Shown piece after piece: positions 54,269 to 63,067 of a DNA stretch of 64,000 bases. The stretch's first letter is position 1. The number at the start of each line of letters is the position of its first letter. The notes below the pieces were generated by a model. That model was given only the letters and a program-made list of their open reading frames with translations, ran no database searches and was not told the origin of the DNA. The stretch comes from Mesorhizobium sp. B2-7-2 (GTDB lineage Bacteria; Pseudomonadota; Alphaproteobacteria; Rhizobiales; Rhizobiaceae). The position numbers and the translations under genes were made by a program. The stretch spans positions 235,947 to 299,946 of the forward strand of contig NZ_VFTZ01000005.1 in NCBI RefSeq assembly GCF_006440775.1. The letters run 5' to 3'.

Positions 54269-54952
54269 TCAAAACCCCGCCTGGTCCCGAAACAGCTCCG
54301 CATTGTCGAGCTTCGACACCTCGATCACCGCTTGCGTCCGGCTATAGACGTTGAGCTTGCGCAGGATCTCCGAGACATGCGCTTTCACGGTTGTCTCGCC
54401 CACCTGCAGCTCGTAGGCGATCTGCTTGTTGAGCATGCCTTGGCGCAGCATCTGCAGGACCCTCAGCTGCTGCGGCGTCAGCCTGGCAAGGCGCTGCACC
54501 ATGTCGGCGCGATCGGTGCTGTCGGGGTCCGGCGGCTGGCCCTCGTAATTTTCCGGCACATAGACCGCGCCATCCATCACCGAGCGGATGGCGGCGGCAA
54601 GATCGCTCTTGCGGGCCGATTTCGGGATGAAGCCGGCGGCGCCATAGGAAAGCGCCTCGGAGATGATCTTCGGCTCCTCATAGCCCGACACGATCACCAC
54701 CGGCAGCCGCGGATAGCGGGTCCTTAGCTGCAACAGCCCCTCGAAGCCATGCACGTCGGGCATGCTCAAATCGAGCAGCGCGAGGTCGAACGGCTTGGCG
54801 TCGGCAAGAAGCTCGATCGCTTCCCCGATCGAACGCGCCTCGACCGTGTCGACGTCCGGATAGGCCATCTGCACGGCGCTGTGCAGCGCCTCGCGAAACA
54901 GCGGGTGGTCGTCGATGATCAGGAAGCGGGCGCGATCGTTGATGGCGGTCAT
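54269..54952 (-). CDS. LuxR/NarL-type response regulator
   Basis: This 227-residue two-component output protein has a receiver domain with acidic pair IIDDHPLFREAL, phospho-acceptor Asp61 (LALLDLSMPD) and Lys111 (FIPKSARKS), followed by a LuxR helix-turn-helix (LTPQQLRVLQMLRQGMLNKQ, then VGETTVKAHVSEILRKLNV). It is close to the AgmR/EraR-type regulators that work with NahK/ErcS'-type hybrid kinases. It is convergent with the FIST-kinase operon, so it is a plausible output regulator; this is inferred from context only. Confidence 0.9.
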   Translation of the reverse strand: MTAINDRARFLIIDDHPLFREALHSAVQMAYPDVDTVEARSIGEAIELLADAKPFDLALLDLSMPDVHGFEGLLQLRTRYPRLPVVIVSGYEEPKIISEALSYGAAGFIPKSARKSDLAAAIRSVMDGAVYVPENYEGQPPDPDSTDRADMVQRLARLTPQQLRVLQMLRQGMLNKQIAYELQVGETTVKAHVSEILRKLNVYSRTQAVIEVSKLDNAELFRDQAGF

Positions 54953-55160
54953 TGCTCAGGATCAGGCATCGGTTCGGTTTCAGCCGGCACAGGATAGTCT
55001 CGTGACCATGGCCAGATTATTGGCAAATAGTATATCGCCCAATGGTACAGGGCATTGTCCGTGAAATGACAGGGCCAACATGTTCGCGGCCATAGAGCCT
55101 TGCTCGTCCGTCGAAATCGGCTGAAGGTGCGGACGATTCATGCCAGCACGGAGACCGCCC

Positions 55161-55859
55161 ATGCCAGAGTTCGTCCTTCCGCCCCCGGCGATTGCCTCGG
55201 TTGCCGTCGCAGGGTCGGCGGAGCGGTTTGCCGTGCGCCGCATCTTCTGCGTCGGCCGCAATTACGCTGCGCATGCGCGCGAGCTCGGCAATGACGAGCG
55301 CGACCCGCCCTTCTTCTTCACCAAGCCGGCCGACGCGGTGGTCGACAGCGGCGCCGAGATCCCCTACCCGCCGCTGACCTCGAACCTGCACCACGAGATC
55401 GAGCTGGTCGTGGCCGTCGGCAAGGCCGGCTTCCGCGTTCCGCGCGAAGACGCGCTTGCCCATGTCTGGGGCTATGGCGTCGGCGTCGATCTGACCCGCC
55501 GCGACCTGCAGGACCAGGCCAAGAAGGCGGCGCGGCCCTGGGATTGGTCGAAGGCGTTCGACCAATCCGCGCCTTGCGGGCCGCTGGTTCAGGCCGCGAA
55601 ATCGGGGCATCCGGAAAAAGGCCGCATCTGGCTTGCCGTCAACGGCGCGGTGAAGCAGGACGGCGATCTTGCCGAGCTGATCTGGCCGATCGCCGACATC
55701 GTCGCTATCTGCAGCGAGGCGGTCGAGCTTCGGCCCGGCGACCTGATCTTCACCGGCACGCCGGCCGGAGTCGGCGCGGTCCAGGCGGGCGACAGGATTA
55801 CCGGCGGCGTCGACGGCATCGGCGAGATCGCGGTGACCATCGGGCAGCCGAGGCGATGA
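55161..55859 (+). CDS. Fumarylacetoacetate hydrolase family protein (fumarylpyruvate hydrolase type)
   Basis: This 232-residue FAH-fold enzyme has FCVGRNYAAHARELGND, FFFTKPADAVVD, a metal-site segment HHEIELVVAVGKAG and GYGVGVDLTRRDLQ, typical of fumarylpyruvate hydrolases of the gentisate route. The start at 55161 has GGAG upstream; a Met seven codons earlier is less likely. The stop overlaps the start of a zeta-class GST isomerase gene (ATGA), making a two-step ring-cleavage product pathway (maleylpyruvate to fumarylpyruvate to fumarate and pyruvate). No dioxygenase gene lies nearby. Confidence 0.87.
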   Translation: MPEFVLPPPAIASVAVAGSAERFAVRRIFCVGRNYAAHARELGNDERDPPFFFTKPADAVVDSGAEIPYPPLTSNLHHEIELVVAVGKAGFRVPREDALAHVWGYGVGVDLTRRDLQDQAKKAARPWDWSKAFDQSAPCGPLVQAAKSGHPEKGRIWLAVNGAVKQDGDLAELIWPIADIVAICSEAVELRPGDLIFTGTPAGVGAVQAGDRITGGVDGIGEIAVTIGQPRR

Positions 55860-56506
55860 GCGATCTCGTCCTTCACAACTACTACCGCTCCTCCACCTCC
55901 TACCGGGTGCGGATCGCGTTGGAGATGAAGGGCCTGAGCTACATCTATGTGCCGCACCACTTGCGCCATGGCGAGCATCTCGAGCCCGCCTATCGCGCCG
56001 TCAACCCGCAAGGGCTAGTGCCGGCGCTGGTTCTGGACGGCGGCACGCTTCTGACCCAGTCGCTGGCGATCATCGAATATCTCGACGAGATCCGGCCGGA
56101 GCCGCCGCTGCTGCCGAAGGATGCGCTGGGTCGGGCACGAGTGCGGATGCTGGCGCAGATGATCGCCTGCGACATCCATCCCGTGAACAATCTGCGCGTG
56201 CTGACCTCGCTGCGCAGTTTGTTCGGCGCTGGTGACGAGGATGTCGTCAACTGGTTCAGGCATTGGGTGAACGAAGGTTTCCAGCCGCTTGAGAAGATTC
56301 TCGCTTCGTCGCCGCAGACCGGCACCTTCTGCCACGGCGATGCGCCGGGCCTTGCCGACATCTGCCTCGCCGCCCAGGTCACCAACAATGCCCGCTTCGG
56401 CGTCGACATGGCGCCCTACCCGGTGATTGCGCGCATCAACGCCGCCTGCATGGCGCTGCCGGCGTTCCAGAAGGCTGCGCCGCAGAACCAGATCGATGCC
56501 GAGTAA
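55856..56506 (+). CDS. maiA: Maleylacetoacetate/maleylpyruvate isomerase (zeta-class GST)
   Basis: This 216-residue glutathione-dependent cis-trans isomerase has the active-site N-terminus YYRSSTSYRVRIALEMKGL (SSxSxR/VR motif). GLVPALVLDGGTLLTQSLAI and ADICLAAQVTNNARFGVDM segments place it in the zeta class. It is translationally coupled to the FAH-family gene, which points to maleylpyruvate as the substrate rather than maleylacetoacetate, but both are possible. Confidence 0.9.
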   Translation: MSDLVLHNYYRSSTSYRVRIALEMKGLSYIYVPHHLRHGEHLEPAYRAVNPQGLVPALVLDGGTLLTQSLAIIEYLDEIRPEPPLLPKDALGRARVRMLAQMIACDIHPVNNLRVLTSLRSLFGAGDEDVVNWFRHWVNEGFQPLEKILASSPQTGTFCHGDAPGLADICLAAQVTNNARFGVDMAPYPVIARINAACMALPAFQKAAPQNQIDAE

Positions 56507-56524
56507 CGAACTGAAGGACTCCCC

Positions 56525-57565
56525 ATGAAAGCTGTCGTCTTTGAAAAATTCGGCGAGGCGCCGACAATCCAGACCGTTCCCGATCCCAAACCGGCCGCAG
56601 ACGGCGTTGTCATCAAGGTCGAGGCTACGGGTCTTTGCCGCAGCGACTGGCACGGCTGGATGGGCCATGATGACGGCATCACGCTGCCGCACGTCCCCGG
56701 ACATGAATTGGCTGGCGTCGTCGTCGCCGCCGGCAAGCAGGTCGGCCGCTGGAAGGCCGGCGATCGCGTCACGGTCCCCTTCGCCGTCGGTTGCGGCCGC
56801 TGCTTCGAATGCACGTCCGGCAACCATCAGGTCTGCGAGCACCAGACGCAGCCTGGGTTCACCGGCTGGGGCTCGTTCGCCGAATATGTCGGCATCGAGC
56901 ACGCTGACACCAATCTGGTGCGCCTGCCCGAAGAGATGGAATTCGCCACCGCCGCCAGCCTCGGCTGCCGTTTCGTCACCTCGTTCCGCGCCATCGTCGA
57001 CCAGGGCCGGGTGACGCCGGGCGAATGGGTGGCGGTGCATGGCTGCGGCGGCGTCGGCCTCTCGGCGATCATGATCGCCAGCGCCATGGGGGCCAATGTC
57101 ATTGCCATCGACCTCACCGACGAGAAGCTGGAATTCGCCAAGAAGATCGGCGCGGTGGCGACGATCAACGCCTCGACGATGCCGAACGTGGTCAAGGCGG
57201 TCAAGCAGATCACCAATGGCGGCGCGCATATGTCGATGGACGCGCTCGGACACCCGACCACCTCCTTCAACTCGATCTCGAACCTGCGCCGGCGCGGCCG
57301 TCATGTTCAGGTCGGGCTGATGATGGGCGAGCATGCCCGCCCGCAAGTGCCGATGGACAAGGTGATCGCCTTCGAGCTCGAAATCCTCGGCAGCCACGGC
57401 ATGCAAGCCTATCGCTACAACGCGATGATGGAGATGATCCGCACCGGCAAACTGAAGCCCGAATTGCTCGTGGGCAAGAGGATCAGTCTCGAAGAGGCGC
57501 CAGCCGCGCTGATGGCGATGGGCGGCTTCGAGGGGATCGGCATCGGCGTGGTGACGAAGTTTTAG
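56525..57565 (+). CDS. Zinc-dependent alcohol dehydrogenase
   Basis: This 346-residue medium-chain dehydrogenase/reductase has the catalytic Zn ligands in [12 protein letters not shown] and GHELAGVV and the structural Zn cysteines in [17 protein letters not shown]. Its nucleotide-binding motif is [21 protein letters not shown]. It starts 18 bp after maiA and may be cotranscribed. The substrate is unknown. The MITE-like element begins 8 bp after its stop codon. Confidence 0.92.
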   Translation: MKAVVFEKFGEAPTIQTVPDPKPAADGVVIKVEATGLCRSDWHGWMGHDDGITLPHVPGHELAGVVVAAGKQVGRWKAGDRVTVPFAVGCGRCFECTSGNHQVCEHQTQPGFTGWGSFAEYVGIEHADTNLVRLPEEMEFATAASLGCRFVTSFRAIVDQGRVTPGEWVAVHGCGGVGLSAIMIASAMGANVIAIDLTDEKLEFAKKIGAVATINASTMPNVVKAVKQITNGGAHMSMDALGHPTTSFNSISNLRRRGRHVQVGLMMGEHARPQVPMDKVIAFELEILGSHGMQAYRYNAMMEMIRTGKLKPELLVGKRISLEEAPAALMAMGGFEGIGIGVVTKF

Positions 57566-57573
57566 TTCCCCAA

Positions 57574-57930
57574 CACAGGGATTTTGAAAGGTTTGCCGTT
57601 TGTCTTGGTGTAAGATTCAGTTCCGTGAAATCAGCGCAAACGCCGGGGATTGGTTGAAGCCGCCCCACCCTCGTCGTTCTATGGCGGCAAGGAGCGAAGC
57701 GACGCGCGCAGACCATAGAATCCATTCCGTGACTTGGAAGCGCCGCCTCGGTGCAGAATTCTGCTCCGTTGCATGCCTTGGCGAAGGTAACGGCATGGAT
57801 TCCAGGGTCTTCGCGACGGAGCTTCGCTGCTGCTCTGCCCTGGAATGACGATCGCGATGGGCGTTTCGGCCAATCTCCAACGTATGCCGCCTGCCAACGC
57901 AAACAGAGCCGACCGGTCAAAATCCCTGTG
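57574..57930. mobile_element. MITE-like palindromic element, copy 2 (inverted)
   Basis: This 357-bp element has the same perfect 14-bp ends as copy 1 (CACAGGGATTTTGA at 57574-57587; complement at 57917-57930) and matches the reverse complement of 7437-7801 along its whole length, with scattered substitutions and a few small indels. It begins 8 bp after the alcohol dehydrogenase stop and ends 53 bp before the DMT transporter stop, between convergent genes. It shows no coding capacity. Confidence 0.85.
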
Positions 57931-57983
57931 CAGTGCGCCTATGCGCACCCGGCAAAACCGAGCGCGATTACGGGAAGCCACCC

Positions 57984-58847
57984 CTACCGCGCAAACCTCT
58001 TCGCCCCGAACACGCAGGTCACGACACCCAGCGTGACGACCAGCATCATCGGGCTGACCTTTTCGTGCAGCAGGGTCGCCGCCAGCGCCAGGCCGAAGAA
58101 GGGCTGCAGCAATTGCAACTGCCCGACGGCGGCGATGCCGCCTTGTGCCAGGCCGCGATACCAGAACACGAAACCGATCAGCATGCTGAACAGCGAGACA
58201 TAGCCGAGGCCGATCCACGCACTTGAGCCGATGGCGGCGAAGGATGGCGGCAGCGTCGCGAAGCTCAACGCCAGCATCACCGGCAGCGACAGCGCCAAGG
58301 CCCAGCAGATGACCTGCCAGCCGCCTAGCTTGCGCGACAGCTTGGCCCCCTCAGCGTAGCCCAGCCCGCAGACGATGATGGCGCCGAGCATCAGGCCGTC
58401 GCCGACCGGCGACGCGGTCACGCCTTGCGCCAAGGCAAAGCCGGCGACCAAAGCGCTTCCCAGGCACGAGAACAGCCAGAAGGCCGGGCGCGGACGGTCG
58501 CCGCCGCGCAGCACGCCGAATATCGCAGTCGCCAGCGGCAGCAGGCCGACGAAGATGATGGAATGCGCCGAGGTGACATGTTTCAGCGCCAGCGCCGTCA
58601 GCAACGGGAAGCCGACCACGACACCCAGCGCAACGACGACGAGCGAGATCAGGTCGCTGCGCTCCGGACGCTTCTCGCGAAACAGCAGCAGCATCGCAAT
58701 CCCGAGCAGGCCGGCGATTGCCGCCCGGGCCGCCGTCAGGAAGGTCGGGTCGAAATCCATCACCGCCACCCGCGTCGCCGGCAGCGACCCGCTGAAGATC
58801 AGCACCCCAATGAAGCCGCTGAGCCAGCCGTCGAAACTCTTTTCCAT
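57984..58847 (-). CDS. EamA/DMT-family transporter
   Basis: This 287-residue exporter has about ten transmembrane segments and two EamA repeats (FIGVLIFSGSLPATRVAVMD in the first, AIGSSAWIGLGYVSLFSMLI in the second). The start at 58847 has GGAG seven nt upstream. It is divergent from a MocR-type regulator 103 bp away, an arrangement typical of amino-acid or metabolite exporters regulated by PLP-binding regulators. Confidence 0.88.
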   Translation of the reverse strand: MEKSFDGWLSGFIGVLIFSGSLPATRVAVMDFDPTFLTAARAAIAGLLGIAMLLLFREKRPERSDLISLVVVALGVVVGFPLLTALALKHVTSAHSIIFVGLLPLATAIFGVLRGGDRPRPAFWLFSCLGSALVAGFALAQGVTASPVGDGLMLGAIIVCGLGYAEGAKLSRKLGGWQVICWALALSLPVMLALSFATLPPSFAAIGSSAWIGLGYVSLFSMLIGFVFWYRGLAQGGIAAVGQLQLLQPFFGLALAATLLHEKVSPMMLVVTLGVVTCVFGAKRFAR

Positions 58848-58949
58848 GATCCGCTCCGTTTGCGCTTCCGTACCGGCGCGGGCCATGGTGTTGCCAGAGA
58901 CAATGGAGTACAATTCTACAAAACTGTAATGGTCCACAGAGAAGTACAG

Positions 58950-60368
58950 ATGGACGCATCAGGCCCAAATGCCAGTGGCGCCACCCTCGTCGAAACCGTC
59001 ATGACGGCAATCCGCCAGCGGATCGCGGCGCGCACGCTGACGCCCGGAGCCCGCCTGCCGTCGATACGAGCCATGGCCAGATCCATGCAGGTTTCAAAAT
59101 CGACCGTGGTCGAAGCCTATGAGCGCCTCGCGGCGGAAGGCACGATCCGTTCGCGGCCTGGCTCCGGCTTCTACGCCGCCGGCCAGCTCGCGCCATTGTC
59201 GCTCGCCGAGATCGGCCCACGGCTGGACCGAGCCGTCGACCCGCTCTGGGTGTCGCGGCAATCGCTCGAAGCCGGCGAGGAGATGCTGAAACCCGGCTGC
59301 GGCTGGCTGCCGGCGTCCTGGATGCCGCAGGCTGCCTTGCGCCGGGCGCTGCGCAGCGCAGCCCGCGCGGAGGACGTGACGCTTGCGGACTATGGCACGC
59401 CGCTTGGCCTGCCGTCGCTGCGCCAATTGCTGGCAAGGCGCATGGCCGACCATGGCGTCGAGGCCTCGCCGGACCAGATCATGCTGACCGACTGCGGCAC
59501 CCAGGCGATCGACCTTCTGTGCCGCTTCCTCATCGAGCCCGGCGATGCGGTCCTGGTCGACGATCCCTGCTATTTCAACTTCCACGCGCTGTTGCGCGCG
59601 CATCAGGCCAAGGTTGTCGGCGTGCCTTACACGCCTTCGGGGCCGGACATCGAGCTTTTCGCCGAGGCGCTCGCCGAGCACCGGCCACGCCTCTACATCA
59701 CCAATTCCGGCATCCACAACCCGACCGGCGCGATCCTGTCGCCGGTCACCGCGCATCGGCTCCTGAAGCTCGCCGACCAGGCGGATCTCACCATTGTCGA
59801 GGACGACATCTTCGCGGACTTCGAGCATAGCCCTGCTCCGAGGCTCACGGCCTTCGACGGGCTGCAGCGCGTCGTCCAGATCGGCTCCTTCTCCAAGACG
59901 CTGTCGGCCTCGGTGCGCTGCGGCTTCATCGCGGCGCCAGCCGACTGGATGGAGGGGCTCACCGATCTCAAGATCGCCACGACTTTCGGCAGTGCGCGGC
60001 TATCCGCCGAGCTGGTGCTGACCCTGCTGAAGGACGGCAGCTACCGCAAACATGTCGAGCAATTGCGCACGCGCCTGTCGCGCGCCATGGCCGAGACCGC
60101 CGGCAGGCTGAAGGCGATGGGCATCGTGCCCTGGATCGACCAGCCTGCCGGCATGTTCTTCTGGTGCCGCCTGCCCGACGGCATCGACGCCGCCGACGTC
60201 GCCCGCCATGCGCTCTCGGACAATGTCGTGCTGGCGCCCGGCAACGCCTTCAGCCTGTCGAACACCGCCGGCCGCTTCATGCGCTTCAATGTCGCGCAAT
60301 GCGCCGACGAACGGATTTTCCAGGTGGTCGAAAAGGCGATAGCCGCGTCTCGTCGCAAGGCCGCGTAG
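58950..60368 (+). CDS. MocR-type (GntR + aminotransferase) transcriptional regulator
   Basis: This 472-residue fusion has an N-terminal GntR winged helix (TVMTAIRQRIAARTLTPGAR and LPSIRAMARSMQVSKSTVVE) joined to a fold-type I aminotransferase domain with the PLP lysine in GSFSKTLSASVRCGFIAAP. Such proteins bind PLP or an amino-acid adduct and act as regulators, rarely as enzymes. The start at 58950 (MDASG) or 58929 is possible. The motif ATGGTCC near 58929 resembles MocR operator halves. It probably controls the divergent DMT exporter. Confidence 0.9.
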   Translation: MDASGPNASGATLVETVMTAIRQRIAARTLTPGARLPSIRAMARSMQVSKSTVVEAYERLAAEGTIRSRPGSGFYAAGQLAPLSLAEIGPRLDRAVDPLWVSRQSLEAGEEMLKPGCGWLPASWMPQAALRRALRSAARAEDVTLADYGTPLGLPSLRQLLARRMADHGVEASPDQIMLTDCGTQAIDLLCRFLIEPGDAVLVDDPCYFNFHALLRAHQAKVVGVPYTPSGPDIELFAEALAEHRPRLYITNSGIHNPTGAILSPVTAHRLLKLADQADLTIVEDDIFADFEHSPAPRLTAFDGLQRVVQIGSFSKTLSASVRCGFIAAPADWMEGLTDLKIATTFGSARLSAELVLTLLKDGSYRKHVEQLRTRLSRAMAETAGRLKAMGIVPWIDQPAGMFFWCRLPDGIDAADVARHALSDNVVLAPGNAFSLSNTAGRFMRFNVAQCADERIFQVVEKAIAASRRKAA

Positions 60369-60391
60369 TCTACGCTGGGTCTCAGCAGGCC

Positions 60392-60889
60392 CTAGGCCCC
60401 TGCCCGCTTGCGGCGCTCATACATCATCACCAGCGTCTCGGCGGTCAGCGCCGGCTTCTGCTCGCCTTCGATCTCGACGGTGTTGGCCGCCTTCATCAGA
60501 TACTGACCGGGACCGCGGTCCTCCATGGAAAGCAGCGTGGTGCGCAGCCTGATGCGCGCGCCGGCCTTGACCGGCGCCAGGAAGCGCACCTTGTCGAAGC
60601 CGTAGTTGAAGGCGGCCTGGGTGTTTTCCGGCACGATGCCCATCTCCAGCGCCAGCGCGCCGATGATCGACAAGGTCAGGTAGCCATGCGCGATCGTGGT
60701 GCGGAATGGGCTCTGCCGTTTCGCCCTTTCGGGATCGACATGGATCCATTGGTGGTCGCCCGTGCACTCCGCGAACTGGTCGATGCGCTGCTGGTCGACC
60801 GTCGTCCAGTCGGACACGCCGAGCTCCTGCCCGGACATCATGCGCAACTGCTCGAAGGTCGGCGGCGTTCTCGGCCGTGTTTCCGTCAT
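60392..60889 (-). CDS. MaoC-family (R)-specific enoyl-CoA hydratase-like protein
   Basis: This 165-residue hot-dog-fold hydratase has the catalytic motif FAECTGDHQWIHVDPERA (Asp/His) and the downstream PFRTTIAHGYLTLSIIG. It is close to the PhaJ/NodN group, which hydrate trans-2-enoyl-CoA to (R)-3-hydroxyacyl-CoA or work in fatty-acid modification. With a phasin encoded 179 bp beyond its start (61069-61497, same strand), a link to polyhydroxyalkanoate metabolism is plausible. Confidence 0.88.
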   Translation of the reverse strand: MTETRPRTPPTFEQLRMMSGQELGVSDWTTVDQQRIDQFAECTGDHQWIHVDPERAKRQSPFRTTIAHGYLTLSIIGALALEMGIVPENTQAAFNYGFDKVRFLAPVKAGARIRLRTTLLSMEDRGPGQYLMKAANTVEIEGEQKPALTAETLVMMYERRKRAGA

Positions 60890-61068
60890 TCCGGCTTTCC
60901 CATCACTTTTGCCTGTCTCCCGACCATGAAGCGGCGGCCTCTGTCAATTCGCCGCCCCGCGATTTTCGCCGGTAGAGTTGATGCTTTGGGGCAGGCCGAG
61001 AACGCTCGGACACCTGCGCCGGTTGCATCGCATGTCGGTCGGTGATGGGTCCGAAATCGCCAGGTAGC

Positions 61069-61497
61069 CTATTTCTTTTCGTAGCCGGCGCGGATTTCCG
61101 CCATCGCATCCCGGATCCGGTCGCGCAGGATCTCGACCGATTCGGTGCTGGATTTGCGCACAAGGTCGGCCACTTCGCTGGCATTCTTCAGCGTCGTCTC
61201 GAACGACCTGCGGGCAAACTCCGCCTGCTTGCTCATCAGGTCCTGCGGATTGCCGGGCGTCTGATAGTTCTGCGCCATCCGCGTGATCTCATGCATGGCA
61301 TTCTGGACCATCTCATGCTGCCTCGCCAGCACCGAGGATGCGCCGGCCGCACTTGCCCTCGCCGATTTTTCCAGGGCTTCGAGGTTCTTGCGGTGATGGT
61401 CGAGGATCGCCTGGACGTCGACATTCGGTAGCTTGAGGTCGCGGCCGAACCTGCTGAACATGTCGAGGAACGAGTCCGATTCCGGTTGTCTTGCCAT
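61069..61497 (-). CDS. Phasin-family protein
   Basis: This 142-residue, mostly helical protein has the phasin_2-type pattern (SFLDMFSRFGRDLKLPNVDV, ILDHHRKNLEALEKSARASA, SFETTLKNASEVADLVRKSS, AMAEIRAGYEKK). Phasins coat polyhydroxybutyrate granules. The start at 61497 is preceded by GGGAGG. It lies upstream of the MaoC gene on the same strand. Confidence 0.85.
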   Translation of the reverse strand: MARQPESDSFLDMFSRFGRDLKLPNVDVQAILDHHRKNLEALEKSARASAAGASSVLARQHEMVQNAMHEITRMAQNYQTPGNPQDLMSKQAEFARRSFETTLKNASEVADLVRKSSTESVEILRDRIRDAMAEIRAGYEKK

Positions 61498-61562
61498 GCC
61501 CTGCCTCCCTGCCGGCCGCGATGCGGCACCCTTGAAGGAGAATAGTGCTCCTTGGGCCGGCG

Positions 61563-62858
61563 TCAATTGACGAGGAACAGCCGCTCCGCCATATGGAGCG
61601 CCAGCCCGGCAAGCCCGCCGACGATCATGCCGTTGAAGCGGATATATTGCAGGTCCCTGCCGATGTTCAGCTCGATCAGCCGCGTCAGTTGCGCAAGGTC
61701 CCAGCGCTTGACCTGATCGGCGATGAATGTCGACACCCCGCTCTTCTGGCTTTCGACGAATGAAGCCAGCGCCACGACAAAACCTTGGTTCATATCGGCC
61801 CTGATCTGGGCGTCGTCGGCCAGATGCCTGCCGATCTCGACGAACATGTTGGCGAGGTGCTCGCGGATCGTCGAATTCGGCGCATTGACGTCCTGCTCGA
61901 TGAACAGGCGCAGGCTTGTCCATGCATCGCCGGCCAGCGCCCGCACCTCCGGACGTCCGAGGAAATCGCGCTTCAGCTTCTCGGCGCGCCTGGCATATTG
62001 CTTCGAGGTCCTGAGCCGCTCGATGAAGCCGAGCGCAAAGCGGTCGAATTCGGCGCGCATGGGATGATCTGGATCGGCCCGCACCTCATCGAGCAGCGAA
62101 CCCGCCGACGCGACGATCTTCTTCAAAAGATAGGCATCGGCGCGAAACAGGTTGAACAGCGACGGCAGTTCCTCGCGGATTTTTTCACGCATCGTCGCCA
62201 GCGCCTGCTCGTCGTTGAGGAAACGCCCGACGACCCGGATGAACTCGTCGAACAGCTTTTGGTGGCGGCGATCGTCGGTCAGCGCCGACAAAAGATCGGC
62301 CGCGAGCGGCGCCAGCGGCACCTTCTCGATCTGCTCCAGCATGCGGCTGGTGACGAAGTCACGGAGGCCTGACTGCTCCACCGCCGTCAATGTCTGCGGC
62401 ACGAGGCGTACGACGAATCGCGACAGATCGGAGGCGCGTTCGGCGTCGGCCAGCCAGTCGGCGACCAAAGCGGCGAAATCGACCTCGGCGAGCTTCTCGC
62501 GCACCGGCTCCGGCGCCAGGAAATTGGCCTCGATGAAGCGGCCGAGATTGTCGGCGATCCGGTGCTGGTTCTCCGGAATGATGGCCGTGTGCGGGATCGG
62601 CAGCCCGAGCGGCCGCCGGAACAGCGCGACCACGGCATACCAGTCGGCGAGGCCGCCAATGGTCGCCGCCTCGGCGAAAGCCGCGACGAAGCCGAGCCAC
62701 GGATGGCCGCTCTCGAAGGACTTGGCGAGCGCAAAGACGAGGATGCACAGCGCGAGCGCCGCGGCGGCGACGAACTTGGTCCGCCGCAACGCCGAGAGCT
62801 TAGCCTTGGCATCGGCGTCGAATCGAACCGGCGCGAGGGCCGAAGCTGTCCGTGACAT
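61563..62858 (-). CDS. DUF445-family membrane protein
   Basis: This 431-residue DUF445 (YjiN-like) protein has two N-terminal hydrophobic segments (FVAAAALALCILVFALA and HPWLGFVAAFAEAATIGGLA). The conserved DWYAVVALFRRPLGLPIPHT follows, then a long helical region, and a C-terminal hydrophobic helix region (FNGMIVGGLAGLALHMAERL). The function of the family is unknown. It ends 65 bp before the phasin gene start on the same strand. Confidence 0.9.
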   Translation of the reverse strand: MSRTASALAPVRFDADAKAKLSALRRTKFVAAAALALCILVFALAKSFESGHPWLGFVAAFAEAATIGGLADWYAVVALFRRPLGLPIPHTAIIPENQHRIADNLGRFIEANFLAPEPVREKLAEVDFAALVADWLADAERASDLSRFVVRLVPQTLTAVEQSGLRDFVTSRMLEQIEKVPLAPLAADLLSALTDDRRHQKLFDEFIRVVGRFLNDEQALATMREKIREELPSLFNLFRADAYLLKKIVASAGSLLDEVRADPDHPMRAEFDRFALGFIERLRTSKQYARRAEKLKRDFLGRPEVRALAGDAWTSLRLFIEQDVNAPNSTIREHLANMFVEIGRHLADDAQIRADMNQGFVVALASFVESQKSGVSTFIADQVKRWDLAQLTRLIELNIGRDLQYIRFNGMIVGGLAGLALHMAERLFLVN

Positions 62859-63005
62859 GGAAAGGCGTTTCCTGTTTGCACCCGCTTCTATCTAGTGGCT
62901 GCGCCGGCAAAACGCTCGTTCGAAGCACTGGAGCGATATCCGGCGACTATCCGCGCCGGCATGCACAAAAAGTTGACACGATTATTCAGCTATGTACCGG
63001 TCCAG

Positions 63006-63022
63006 TCTGGAATTGTTCCAAA
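63006..63022 (+). promoter_or_regulatory. Irr-type ICE box upstream of rirA
   Basis: TCTGGAA-TTG-TTCCAAA is a near-perfect dyad matching the iron-control element consensus TTTAGAA-N3-TTCTAAA at 11 of 14 fixed positions. It starts 62 bp upstream of the rirA ATG and 28 bp after a TTGACA hexamer at 62973-62978. Irr binding here would tie rirA expression to heme/iron status. Confidence 0.6.
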
Positions 63023-63067
63023 CTATGGGCCATATTCGGCTTTAAGCTAATATTTCGCGAGGATACC

